A stretch of DNA of 64,000 bases from Pseudarthrobacter raffinosi. Its GTDB lineage: Bacteria > Actinomycetota > Actinomycetes > Actinomycetales > Micrococcaceae. Shown here piece after piece: positions 9,051 through 17,552 of this stretch. The translations under genes and the position numbers were made by a program. The DNA lies in the NCBI RefSeq assembly GCF_023913735.1, contig NZ_JAMXBH010000004.1, positions 124,001-188,000 of the forward strand, written 5' to 3'. Numbering within the stretch: the first letter of the stretch is position 1; each line of letters starts with the position of its first letter. The notes beneath the pieces are model-generated. The model worked only from the letters and a program-made list of their open reading frames with translations, did no database searches and was not told the DNA's origin.

Positions 9051-9244
9051 CGTTTGCTCCTTTATTGGTCCTGTTGTCCGTTATTCGGGACAACTTCAGA
9101 CTGCCCGGCTCCAAGGCCGGGCGGATGGGTCAACTGACCCATTTTGTGGCCAATGCCGGCGGAGCCCACCAGGCGGATCCGGGGCGGCCCGCGCCCGTAG
9201 TTCCGTCCCTAGAGAACGGCAGTGTCAAGTGCTCTAATTGAAGC

Positions 9245-10927
9245 GTGACGCTGGAGGAAGTGACAGCGAGCGGCTACGCGGCACTGGAAGCGGGGCGGTG
9301 GGCGGATGCGCGCGCCGCGTTTGAGGAAGTCCTCGCGGGCACCGGATCGCCGGGCGCGCTCGCAGGCCTGGGCGACGCCCTCTTTTTTCTCGGCGACCTC
9401 GGTGAAAGTGTCCGCTGCCGTGAGCGCGCCTACGCTGCCAGCCGCCGTGCCGGCAATGTTCCGGAGGCGATCGATTCCGCTGTGTGGCTGTGCCTTGTCT
9501 ACGGGATGTCCCTTGGCAACGAGGCCGCGGCGCGCGGCTGGCTGGCACGTGCGGAGAGCTTGGCCGGGCCTGACGACCGACTGTCCCGGGCCTGGCTTGA
9601 TTACTGTGCGGCGCTGCTGGCCGCGGACGCCCATCACTGTCGCGACCTGATCGAGCGCGCGCTGGCCACGTCGCATGAATTGGGCGACCCGGACCTCGGC
9701 GTCTGTGCCCTTGCCGAGCGTGGCGTTGTCCTGGTCAAGGAGGGAGAAGTCCAAGCCGGGCTTCGGTGTGTTGACGAGGCCATGGCCAGCGCCCTGGGTG
9801 GCGATGGAACGACGTTCTACACAGTGGTCATGGCGAGTTGCTCGATGCTGACGGTCTGCGACCTGCTCAGCGACCTCGGGCGAGCTACCCAGTGGTCGCT
9901 GGCGGCAGATGACTACATGAGGGCCTACGGCTGTCCATACCTTTACGCTCAGTGCCGCATGGTCCACGGGCGAGTGCTCCTGCTGACGGGTCATTGGGCC
10001 GAAGCCGAGGACGAGCTGCGGCATGCGGCAGCGAGTACAAAGGACGTCTTCCCCGGCATGTACCACAGGGCTGTCGCGAGCCTCGCCGAGCTCCGTGTGC
10101 GCCAAGGACACTTCGACGAGGCCAAGGCCTTGATTGAGAGGATCGGCGCTCCGGTCGAGACCAGCCTGGTGGCGGCAGGACTGGCCCTCGGAAGCAACGA
10201 ACCGGCTGCGGCCGTGGCCCTGGCAGAGCGCTGGCTTCGTTCGAAAATTGAGGATACCGGCGACGTCGTTCCTCCACTGCACGCCGGCGGGCACCGGACC
10301 TCCCTGGAGACAGCGAGCGCACGCAGCCTGCTGGTGGAGGCACAGTTGGCAGCAGGCAATCCTGCCGCTGCTGCAGTGGTCGCCGAGCACCTTGGCGACC
10401 TTGACGCCAGCGCCGGAGGAATACGCTTGGTGTCCGCGCATGCCGCCCTGGCCAGAGGCCGGGTTGCAGCCGCCGAGGGCCGGCTGGAGCCTGCCACGGG
10501 TTACTTTGAAGACGCCCTCAAATGGTTTGGGCACTTGGAACTCCCGCTGGAAACCGCGCGCACCCGGCTGGAACTTGCGCGTGTTTTAGCCCAAGGCCAG
10601 CCTACGCTCGCTATTTCCGAAGCCCGCGCTGCGCTGTCCGCGATGGACAAGCTGGGGGCGTCCCATGATGCCGATACGGCAGCGGCACTGCTGCGATCGT
10701 GGGGCGCCGGGGGCCGGTCCGTTCCCCGCGAGGCAGGTATTCTCACCCGGCGTGAGCATGAAATTCTGGGGCTGCTGGTTGAGGGCTATTCAAATCCTGA
10801 AATTGCGGGCCAGCTGTTCATCAGCCACAAGACAGTGGCCCACCACGTAAGCAGTGTGCTGGACAAGCTGGGCCTTCGCAACCGTTCTGAAGCTGCAGTT
10901 TACGCCGCCCGCCTGGGCTCTAATTGA
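9245..10927 (+). CDS. LuxR-family regulator with TPR-like repeats
   Basis: A 560-residue protein. The last about 65 residues form a LuxR-type helix-turn-helix (LTRREHEILGLLVEGYSNPEIA, then HHVSSVLDKLGLRNRSEA). The preceding about 490 residues are alpha-helical with Ala-rich tetratricopeptide-like repeats (for example YAALEAGRWADARAAFEEVL), as in the sensor part of LAL regulators, but the N-terminal ATPase domain of that family is absent. It starts with GTG at 9245. Its stop region overlaps the convergent permease by 8 bp. A likely target is the divergent SnoaL-like gene. Confidence 0.85.
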   Translation: MTLEEVTASGYAALEAGRWADARAAFEEVLAGTGSPGALAGLGDALFFLGDLGESVRCRERAYAASRRAGNVPEAIDSAVWLCLVYGMSLGNEAAARGWLARAESLAGPDDRLSRAWLDYCAALLAADAHHCRDLIERALATSHELGDPDLGVCALAERGVVLVKEGEVQAGLRCVDEAMASALGGDGTTFYTVVMASCSMLTVCDLLSDLGRATQWSLAADDYMRAYGCPYLYAQCRMVHGRVLLLTGHWAEAEDELRHAAASTKDVFPGMYHRAVASLAELRVRQGHFDEAKALIERIGAPVETSLVAAGLALGSNEPAAAVALAERWLRSKIEDTGDVVPPLHAGGHRTSLETASARSLLVEAQLAAGNPAAAAVVAEHLGDLDASAGGIRLVSAHAALARGRVAAAEGRLEPATGYFEDALKWFGHLELPLETARTRLELARVLAQGQPTLAISEARAALSAMDKLGASHDADTAAALLRSWGAGGRSVPREAGILTRREHEILGLLVEGYSNPEIAGQLFISHKTVAHHVSSVLDKLGLRNRSEAAVYAARLGSN

Positions 10928-11721
10928 TGTTGCGGTTGATGGCCCGGACGCCCGCAACGAGCCCGACGGCGGCCGTCACCGATGCGGCGAGGAGGCCCAG
11001 GAGCGTGTCGGTCCCGACGCTGCCGGCGAACAGCTCCCGCTCGGCGTTGACCAGGTAGGACAGGGGGTTGAAGAGGCTGGCGGTCTTCATCCAGTCCGGC
11101 CCGGCCTCGATGGGCAGCATGATGCCGGACAGGATCATCAGCGGGAAGAGCAGCGTCTGCTGCACACCCCAGAAGATCCACTCCTTGTTCTGCGATACCA
11201 GGGCCAGTGCGTAGGAGAGGGCGCCGAGTCCGATGCCGAAGATCCCCAGGATGACCAGGCCGAACAGCACGTGCAGCGGATAGAAGACAAAGCCGAACGG
11301 GATGCAGACCAGGGCGATCAGCAGGCCCTGCACCACCAGCGGTGCCCATTCCTTCAGCGCCCGCCCGATCATCAGCGACGAGCGGGACAGCGGTGTGGCC
11401 AGGATCCGCTCGTACGAACCGGTCATCAGCTCGTACTGCAAGTTGGAGCCGATCATGGAGGTGCCGAACAGGGCAATCATGACCACGACGCCGGGCAGGA
11501 ACCATTGGAGCGTCGACTGGCCGCCGAATGCCGGTGCGCCCACGGCCGCACCGAGTAGCGGCCCGAAGAGGCCCAGGAACACGAGCGGCTGGAGCAGCGA
11601 GAAGACCAGCGAGAACGGGTCACGCAGCGGCAGCAGCATCTCGCCAGAAGACGAATCTGGTGTCATGCAGGATCTGGACCAGGCCCGGCTTTTCCAGGAC
11701 CTCGGTGCTTTGCACCGCCAT
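10920..11721 (-). pseudogene. DrrB-type ABC permease, frameshifted near the N terminus
   Basis: The main frame (ATG 11666 to 10920, 248 codons) encodes a DrrB-like ABC-2 permease with about six membrane segments, but lacks the usual N terminus. That N terminus is present in another frame: an ATG at 11721, coupled to the ATPase stop as TGATG, reads through a segment ending HDTRFVFWR at about 11641. There one base appears lost: restoring it joins WR to EMLLPLRDPF, the expected family sequence. As read, translation from the coupled start stops after 33 codons. Either the gene is inactivated or shortened, or the base is a sequencing error. Confidence 0.75.
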
Positions 11722-12722
11722 CAGCGGTCTGCTCCTTCCCGCAGGTTGCGGCCGGTCAGCTCCAGGAACACGTCGTCCAGGGTTGGCGGTTGCAGCTCCA
11801 GGGACTGGGCGGGAGCGCCGGCGTCGTTCATTTGTTGCAGCAGCACCGGTGCCCGACGGGCGCCTTCGGTGAGCCGGAGGCGGAAGCGAACCACACCGTC
11901 GTTCGAGTTTTCGTTGACCTCACCGCCCGCGGCGGCACGCCCCAGCAGCCCGCGCACGCCCGCGGCGGCCCGGCCCAGCAGCCCGCGCACGCCCGCGGCG
12001 GACTCCGCCGCCACCTCGACGGCGAGCAGGTCGCCGGCCAGGTTGGCCTTCAGCCGGGCGGCTGTGTCATCGGCGATGATCTGGCCGTGGTCAATCACGA
12101 TCACGCGCTCGGACATCAAATCGGCCTCGTCCATGTAGTGCGTGGTCAGGACGATGGTGGTGCCGTGCTCGGCGCGCAACCGCATGATGTGGTCCCACAG
12201 GTTGGCCCGGTTCTGCGGGTCCATGCCGGTGGACGGTTCATCCAGGAACAGCAGCCGCGGGGAGTGCATCAGCCCCAGCGCCACGTCCATCCGCCGCCGC
12301 TGCCCGCCCGACAGTTTGATGACGGTGCGTTTGGCGAGGTCGGCCAGGTCCAGGGACGTCAGGAGCTCGTGTGCCCGGGCAGCGGCATCCGTGGAGTTCA
12401 TGCCGTAGAAGCGGCCCTGCATGATCAGTTCGTCGATGACCCGGAAGCTGTGGCCGCCGCCGTTGCCCTGGCCAATGTAGCCGATCCGGGCGCGTACGCC
12501 GGCCGCGTTCGCTGTGACGTCCACACCCGCGACGGTGGCCGTGCCGGACGTGGGCCGGAGCAGGGTGGTGAGCATTCGCAGGGTGGTGGATTTGCCCGCA
12601 CCGTTCGGGCCAAGGAACGCCACAAGCTCGCCCGGGGCAACATCGATGTCGACTCCCTTGACGGCTTCTACCGTCTCCTTTTTGACGACGAAGGTTTTGG
12701 TCAGTTTGTCAGTGTGGATCAT
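11721..12722 (-). CDS. DrrA-type ABC exporter ATPase
   Basis: A 333-residue ATPase: Walker A GPNGAGKST at residues 38-46, Q-loop region GYIGQGNGGG near 90, signature LSGGQRRRMDVAL near 143, Walker B LLFLDEPSTGMDP near 163 and switch His in TTHYMDEAD. The C-terminal domain is typical of the daunorubicin-resistance subfamily, which powers export of drugs or lipids with a DrrB-type permease. An 11-residue unit (GVRGLLGRAAA) is present twice in tandem near residues 245-268. ATG 12722 has GGAG 6 bases upstream. Its stop overlaps the start of the damaged permease gene. Confidence 0.9.
   Translation of the reverse strand: MIHTDKLTKTFVVKKETVEAVKGVDIDVAPGELVAFLGPNGAGKSTTLRMLTTLLRPTSGTATVAGVDVTANAAGVRARIGYIGQGNGGGHSFRVIDELIMQGRFYGMNSTDAAARAHELLTSLDLADLAKRTVIKLSGGQRRRMDVALGLMHSPRLLFLDEPSTGMDPQNRANLWDHIMRLRAEHGTTIVLTTHYMDEADLMSERVIVIDHGQIIADDTAARLKANLAGDLLAVEVAAESAAGVRGLLGRAAAGVRGLLGRAAAGGEVNENSNDGVVRFRLRLTEGARRAPVLLQQMNDAGAPAQSLELQPPTLDDVFLELTGRNLREGADR
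11941..12001. repeat. 33-bp in-frame tandem duplication
   Basis: A 28-base block at 11941-11968 recurs exactly at 11974-12001, giving a 33-bp period that encodes 11 residues twice inside the DrrA-type ATPase, downstream of its ATP-binding core. Exact DNA identity suggests a recent duplication. Confidence 0.8.
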
Positions 12723-12817
12723 GGGTGACTCCAGAGAATGCGGAATTCCGGGGCTCTGGTGCGGGCTCCATGGCGCCACGCTATACCCATCCGCGGCCCG
12801 AGTCCACGGCGGAACCG

Positions 12818-13801
12818 TCAGTGCCGGCGGTGGTCCTGGATGGTCATCCGCGGCCCGAACGTCGGTTTGCGGAAGCCGCTCAGGCCGATCATCCGGACCA
12901 CCCGCTGCCGGTGCCCGGTCCACGGCTCAAGCAAGGCCAGCATGCCGGCATCGTCCGTCCGGCGGCCGGTGAGGGCGGCGCCCACATAGGCGGCGAGGTG
13001 GTAGTCGCCCACCGCGATGGAGTCCGGGCAGCCGTGGGTCCGCTGCACCACTTCGGCCGCGGTCCACACCCCGATACCGGGAATCACCTGCAGTTTTGCT
13101 GCCGCCTCCGCGGACGGAAGGGCGACCAGCCGTTCAAGCGCGACGGCGGATCGCAGCGCCCGCATAACGGACGCCGAACGCTGGGGTCCTACGCCGGCCT
13201 GGTGCCATTCCCACGAGGGGATGCGCAGCCACTGCTCAGGCGTGGGCTGGAGGCGGAGCCCCTCCGGCGCCGCGCTTCCGGCCGCCGGAGCCGACGAGCC
13301 GAACCGGTACATCAGGTACCGGTAGCCGCGGCGGGCCTCAATGACGGTGACCTTCTGCTCGAGGATGGTGGGCACGAGGCAATCAACCACCCGCCCGGTG
13401 GAGGGCAGCCGGACAGCCAGGTTCCGTCGTCGGGCGTCACGGACCATCCGGGGGAGCGTGGCATGGAAGTCCGGTTCGTCAAACGCCGACCAGTCGTCCT
13501 CAGCGCCCAGGAGCCGGGGCACGCCAGCGAGTCCGGCGGCGGAACCGGGACCCCAGGCCTGCGCGTCAACAGCGGCGTCAACAGCCCTATCCGCGGCAGC
13601 GGTGAGGCGCAGCGTGACCGGGCCGTCCGGCGTCGTAAACGCCGTCCATAACCCGTCCGGCCCGAACGAAAACGACGGATCTCCGGTACCCCGCAGGAGA
13701 ATGCCCAGCGTCTGGTGCAGGCTGTACGGGCCGTCCGGATGCCAGCGCAGGGACGCATCCGCGGCGGCGGCAAGCCGGGCGGGGGCGTCAAGGATGGTCA
13801 T
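12818..13801 (-). CDS. AlkA-like DNA-3-methyladenine glycosylase
   Basis: A 327-residue HhH-GPD glycosylase. The helix-hairpin-helix is seen as LQVIPGIGVWTAAEV and is followed by the catalytic aspartate segment SIAVGDYHL. The N-terminal half matches the accessory domain of AlkA-type enzymes. It would excise alkylated purines to start base-excision repair. The C-terminal HRQRVVRMIG is typical of actinobacterial members. It runs in the same direction as the DrrA gene, with about 95 bp between. Confidence 0.87.
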   Translation of the reverse strand: MTILDAPARLAAAADASLRWHPDGPYSLHQTLGILLRGTGDPSFSFGPDGLWTAFTTPDGPVTLRLTAAADRAVDAAVDAQAWGPGSAAGLAGVPRLLGAEDDWSAFDEPDFHATLPRMVRDARRRNLAVRLPSTGRVVDCLVPTILEQKVTVIEARRGYRYLMYRFGSSAPAAGSAAPEGLRLQPTPEQWLRIPSWEWHQAGVGPQRSASVMRALRSAVALERLVALPSAEAAAKLQVIPGIGVWTAAEVVQRTHGCPDSIAVGDYHLAAYVGAALTGRRTDDAGMLALLEPWTGHRQRVVRMIGLSGFRKPTFGPRMTIQDHRRH

Positions 13802-13932
13802 GTATTCATGGTCCCACGGTGGGCTGACAAGGTAGCTTCCGGAGCCCCTTACAGACCGAAGATGCCAGGACTAGACTCCAGCGTGTGGCGCGGGGAGTCC
13901 GCGCCTTCCCCTCGCATTCAAAGGAGCATGCT

Positions 13933-14325
13933 GTGGCTGGAGTTGTGCATTTCGAGATCCCCTCCGACGACAAGGAACGCGCCAACACTTTTTACCAAAG
14001 TGCGTTTGGCTGGACCCTGACTCCCATGCAGGAGATGGACTACACCATCGCCATCACCACGCCGTCGGACGAGCAGACAGGCATGCCAAGCGCGCCAGGG
14101 GCCATCAACGGGGCCCTGTTCCCCCGCACGGACAACCTCAAGACCCCCATCATCACCATCGACGTGGAGGACGTGGACGCCGCGCTGGCGCAGGTCGAAT
14201 CCGCTGGAGGTACTGTCGCCCAGGCAAAGGACGCCGTTCCCGGCATGGGCTATTACGCCTACTTCAAGGACACCGAGGGCAACACCCTGGGCCTCTGGCA
14301 CACAGATTCCTCGGCAGGGAGCTGA
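13933..14325 (+). CDS. VOC-family (glyoxalase/bleomycin-resistance fold) protein
   Basis: A 130-residue single-unit VOC protein. Two beta-alpha-beta-beta-beta modules are visible, with a metal-site-like His in VVHFEIP and Glu in FKDTEGNTLGLW. The family covers lyases, dioxygenases and antibiotic-binding proteins, and no substrate can be assigned. I chose GTG 13933 because AAGGAG lies 6 bases upstream. It is 43 bp before the cystathionine beta-synthase gene and could be cotranscribed. Confidence 0.85.
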   Translation: MAGVVHFEIPSDDKERANTFYQSAFGWTLTPMQEMDYTIAITTPSDEQTGMPSAPGAINGALFPRTDNLKTPIITIDVEDVDAALAQVESAGGTVAQAKDAVPGMGYYAYFKDTEGNTLGLWHTDSSAGS

Positions 14326-14368
14326 GCCCCGGGCAGGACCTGCGGCGGCAGGCGGTAACTTTGTACCT

Positions 14369-15754
14369 ATGAAGTACGCGCAGTCCGTCCTGGACCTCAT
14401 CGGAAACACGCCGCTCATCAAGCTCAACCACGTGACGGAAGGCCTCAAAGCCACAGTCCTGGTCAAGCTGGAATACATCAATCCCGGCGGTTCCATCAAG
14501 GACCGCATCGCGGTGAAAATGATCGAAGAGGCCGAACGGACCGGCAAGCTCCTGCCCGGCGGGACCATCGTTGAGCCGACGTCGGGCAACACCGGCGTGG
14601 GTCTGGCGCTCGTGGCCCAGCAAAAGGGCTACAAGTGCATCTTCGTGGTGCCGGACAAGGTGGGCGAGGACAAGCGCGCCGTGCTTCAGGCTTATGGCGC
14701 CGAGGTGGTGGTCACGCCCACCTCCGTTGCCCCGGACAGCCCGCAGAGCTACTACAGCGTCTCGGACCGCCTGGTCACGGAAATTCCGGGCGCCTACAAG
14801 CCTGACCAGTTCTCCAACCCGGCCGCCCCCGGCAGCCACTACGAGACCACCGGACCGGAGATCTGGCAGGACACGGACGGCACGGTGACGCACTGCGTGA
14901 TCGGCGCTGGCACCGGCGGCACCATCACCGGCACCGGCCGCTTCCTCAAGGAGATCTCGGCGGACCGTGCGGAGGCCGACGGCGGCCGGGTCAGGATCAT
15001 CGGGGCGGACCCCGAAGGTTCGGTCTACTCCGGCGGTACCGGGCGCCCGTATTTCGTCGAGGGCGTGGGCGAGGACATGTGGCCGGCCAACTACGACAAA
15101 TCCGTCCCGGACGATGTCATTGCCGTCTCCGACGCCGATTCCTTCGCCATGACCCGGCGGCTGGCCCGCGAGGAAGGGCTGCTGGTGGGCGGCTCGTCCG
15201 GCATGGCGGTGGTGGCTGCGCTGCAGACCGCCCGCGACCTCCCGGAAAGCGCAGTAGTGGTGGTCATCCTCCCGGACTCCGGCCGCGGCTACCTCGCCAA
15301 GATCTTCAACGACCAGTGGATGCGTTCCTACGGCTTCCTCTCCGGCGGCGAAGAGACGTCAGTGGGCGAGGTCATCAAGTCCAAGACCGGCGAGCTGCCG
15401 GACCTGGTCCACATCCACCCCAACGAGACCGTCCGCGACGTCATCAACATCATGAACGAGTTCGGCGTCAGCCACATCCCGGTCCTCTCGCAGGAACCGC
15501 CGGTGGTGATGGGCGAGGTCCTCGGCGCCGTGGATGAGCGCAGCCTGACCTCCAAGCTGTTCCGCGGCGAGGCCAAGCTGACGGACAAGATCTCCGAGCA
15601 CATGGGGCCCCGCCTGCCGGTCATCGGCTCGCTGGAAACCATCTCCGCAGCCCGCGAGCTGCTCTCCGACGTGGACACCGTGATGGTGACGTTCGTCGGC
15701 GCCCCCGTGGGAATCCTCACCCGCCACGACCTCCTCGCCTACCTCAGCAACTAA
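14369..15754 (+). CDS. Cystathionine beta-synthase
   Basis: A 461-residue PLP enzyme. The PLP lysine is in GGSIKDR (K44), the substrate loop TSGNTG and the phosphate-binding GTGGTITG are present, and two C-terminal CBS domains occupy about residues 340-461. It condenses homocysteine with serine to cystathionine, the first step of reverse transsulfuration; the CBS pair may regulate it. The length matches actinobacterial Cbs, while O-acetylserine sulfhydrylases lack the CBS domains. It is followed by the gamma-synthase/lyase gene in the same direction. Confidence 0.92.
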   Translation: MKYAQSVLDLIGNTPLIKLNHVTEGLKATVLVKLEYINPGGSIKDRIAVKMIEEAERTGKLLPGGTIVEPTSGNTGVGLALVAQQKGYKCIFVVPDKVGEDKRAVLQAYGAEVVVTPTSVAPDSPQSYYSVSDRLVTEIPGAYKPDQFSNPAAPGSHYETTGPEIWQDTDGTVTHCVIGAGTGGTITGTGRFLKEISADRAEADGGRVRIIGADPEGSVYSGGTGRPYFVEGVGEDMWPANYDKSVPDDVIAVSDADSFAMTRRLAREEGLLVGGSSGMAVVAALQTARDLPESAVVVVILPDSGRGYLAKIFNDQWMRSYGFLSGGEETSVGEVIKSKTGELPDLVHIHPNETVRDVINIMNEFGVSHIPVLSQEPPVVMGEVLGAVDERSLTSKLFRGEAKLTDKISEHMGPRLPVIGSLETISAARELLSDVDTVMVTFVGAPVGILTRHDLLAYLSN

Positions 15755-15760
15755 TCCTCC

Positions 15761-15807
15761 GGTGGTTGAGCCTGTCGAAACCAGGATCTCGGCAGGCTTG
15801 ATCACCG
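15761..15807. repeat. REP-like repeat copy 1 (TTGAGCCTGTCGAAACC type)
   Basis: An imperfect inverted repeat: GGTGGTTGAGCCTGTCGA pairs with the right half CGGCAGGCTTGATCACC. It lies between the cystathionine beta-synthase and gamma-synthase genes. A related copy is at 49888-49931. This sequence type is familiar as an interspersed repeat in Arthrobacter-like genomes. Confidence 0.65.
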
Positions 15808-15823
15808 CATGAAAGGACTTTCA

Positions 15824-16984
15824 ATGTCTGCAGAAAACCAGGGTTTCAACACGCGCGCCGTCCATGCCGGCCAGGCCTTCGAGCCCCGGACCGGCGCCGT
15901 GGTTCCGCCGGTGCACTTCAGCTCCACATACGCCCAGGACGGCATCGGCGGGCTCCGCGACGGTTACGAATACGGCCGTGGCACCAACCCCACGCGCGAC
16001 GCCCTGCAGGAGCAGCTCGCGGCGCTCGAAGGCGGAAGCCACGCGTACTCCTTCAGCTCCGGCCTTGCGGCGGAGGACTCCCTGATCCGGGCGCTGACCC
16101 GGCCGGGCGACCATATTGTGCTCGGCAACGACGCCTACGGCGGCACCTACCGGCTCATCAACAGCGTGCTTGGCGACTGGGGGATCGGCAACACCCCCGT
16201 GGACATGGCGGACCTGGACGCGGTGCGCAAAGCCGTGGCCGCGAACAAGACCCGCTTCGTATGGGTGGAAACCCCCTCCAACCCGCTGATGAAGATCACC
16301 GACATCGAGGCGCTCGCCGCAATAGCGCACGACGCCGGGGCCCTCCTCGTGGTGGACAACACCTTCGCGTCGCCCTACCTGCAGACCCCGCTCGCCCTGG
16401 GTGCCGACGTCGTGGTTCACTCCACGACGAAGTACATCGGCGGGCACTCCGACGTGGTGGGCGGCGCCATCGTGGTCAACGACGCGGAGCTCGCGGAGAA
16501 GATCGGCTTTGTGCAGTTCGCGGTGGGTGCAGTGTCCGGCCCGATGGACGCGTTCCTCACCACCCGCGGCCTGAAGACCCTCGGCGTGCGCATGGACCGG
16601 CACAGCGACAACGGCCAGGCTGTGGCCGAATGGTTGCTCGAGCGCCCCGAGGTGGAGGCCGTCCTGTACCCGGGCCTGCCCTCCCACCCCGGCCACGAGC
16701 TGGCGAAGAAGCAGATGAAGAAGTTCGGCGGCATGGTGTCCGTCCAGTTCAAGGGCGGCGAGGCGGCGGCCCGCACGGTCGCGGAAAACACGTCGGTGTT
16801 CACGCTGGCGGAATCCCTGGGCGGCATCGAATCGCTGATGAACTACCCGTCCGAGATGACCCACGCATCGGTCAAGGGCACGGAACTGGCAGTTCCCGTC
16901 AACCTGATCCGGCTGTCCTGCGGCATCGAGGACGTGGAAGACCTCATCGCCGACCTCGAGCGCGCCTTCACCTTCCTCAAGTAG
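15824..16984 (+). CDS. Cystathionine gamma-synthase/lyase family enzyme
   Basis: A 386-residue Cys/Met-metabolism PLP enzyme. The substrate loop YGRGTNPTRDALQ, the PLP-lysine segment HSTTKYIGGHSD (Lys near residue 202) and the C-terminal SLGGIESLMNYPSEMTHAS are diagnostic. Next to cystathionine beta-synthase it most likely cleaves cystathionine to cysteine, or works in the gamma-synthase direction for methionine; sequence does not separate these. I chose ATG 15824 with AAAGGA upstream rather than the longer start at 15809. Confidence 0.9.
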   Translation: MSAENQGFNTRAVHAGQAFEPRTGAVVPPVHFSSTYAQDGIGGLRDGYEYGRGTNPTRDALQEQLAALEGGSHAYSFSSGLAAEDSLIRALTRPGDHIVLGNDAYGGTYRLINSVLGDWGIGNTPVDMADLDAVRKAVAANKTRFVWVETPSNPLMKITDIEALAAIAHDAGALLVVDNTFASPYLQTPLALGADVVVHSTTKYIGGHSDVVGGAIVVNDAELAEKIGFVQFAVGAVSGPMDAFLTTRGLKTLGVRMDRHSDNGQAVAEWLLERPEVEAVLYPGLPSHPGHELAKKQMKKFGGMVSVQFKGGEAAARTVAENTSVFTLAESLGGIESLMNYPSEMTHASVKGTELAVPVNLIRLSCGIEDVEDLIADLERAFTFLK

Positions 16985-17023
16985 CAGCGCGCCTCAAGTA
17001 GCACCGCGCTCGCCAGCCAAAGA

Positions 17024-17058
17024 CACCCTGGCTTTCTTCAAGAAAGTTAGCTAGGGTG
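17024..17058. promoter_or_regulatory. Candidate HxlR operator dyad
   Basis: CTTTCTT-C-AAGAAAG (17032-17046) is a perfect 7-bp-arm dyad, flanked by an outer CACCCT (17024-17029)/AGGGTG (17053-17058) pair. It ends 5 bp before the HxlR start codon at 17064, the expected place for autorepression. Confidence 0.55.
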
Positions 17059-17063
17059 CCTTT

Positions 17064-17552
17064 ATGGTTCTCCGCTCCGACTGGTCCCAGCGCGACTGCA
17101 GCATGGCACGAGGTCTCGACATTTTGGGTGACCCCTGGAGCATGCTGGTGCTCCGCGAGGTCTTTTTCGGCAACGGGCGCTTCGACGCCATGAAGACCCG
17201 GCTCGCCGTCGCGGATTCGGTGCTCACCAGGCGCCTGGCGGGTCTCGTGGAGTCGGGGCTGCTTGAGAAGAAGGCGTACGACGACGGCGGCCGCCCCCGC
17301 CAGGAGTACGTCCTGACTCCTAAGGGTGAGGACGCCCTCCCGGTCCTGAACGCCGTGGTCATGTGGGCGGAAAAGCACCTCCCGGCGCCGTCTGACCAGG
17401 CCCATATGTACGTCATCCATTCCGGCTGCGGCCAGCGGACCAGCTCCGCGGACACCTGCACCGGCTGCGGGGAACGGCTCACGGCCGCCAACACCAGCTG
17501 GCACAGCCTCACCCGGACGGACGCGCCCGTGCAGCTGGCCACGGCCGCATGA
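17064..17552 (+). CDS. HxlR-family transcriptional regulator
   Basis: A 162-residue MarR-superfamily winged-helix regulator. The HxlR signature is clear (ILGDPWSMLVLREVFFGNGRF, then LTRRLAGLVESGLL and the wing GGRPRQEYVLTPKG). A C-terminal tail carries CGQR...CTGCGERL, a four-cysteine arrangement that could bind zinc. It probably represses the overlapping MFS transporter gene (ATGA overlap at 17549-17552) and itself, releasing in response to a small molecule. Confidence 0.9.
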   Translation: MVLRSDWSQRDCSMARGLDILGDPWSMLVLREVFFGNGRFDAMKTRLAVADSVLTRRLAGLVESGLLEKKAYDDGGRPRQEYVLTPKGEDALPVLNAVVMWAEKHLPAPSDQAHMYVIHSGCGQRTSSADTCTGCGERLTAANTSWHSLTRTDAPVQLATAA

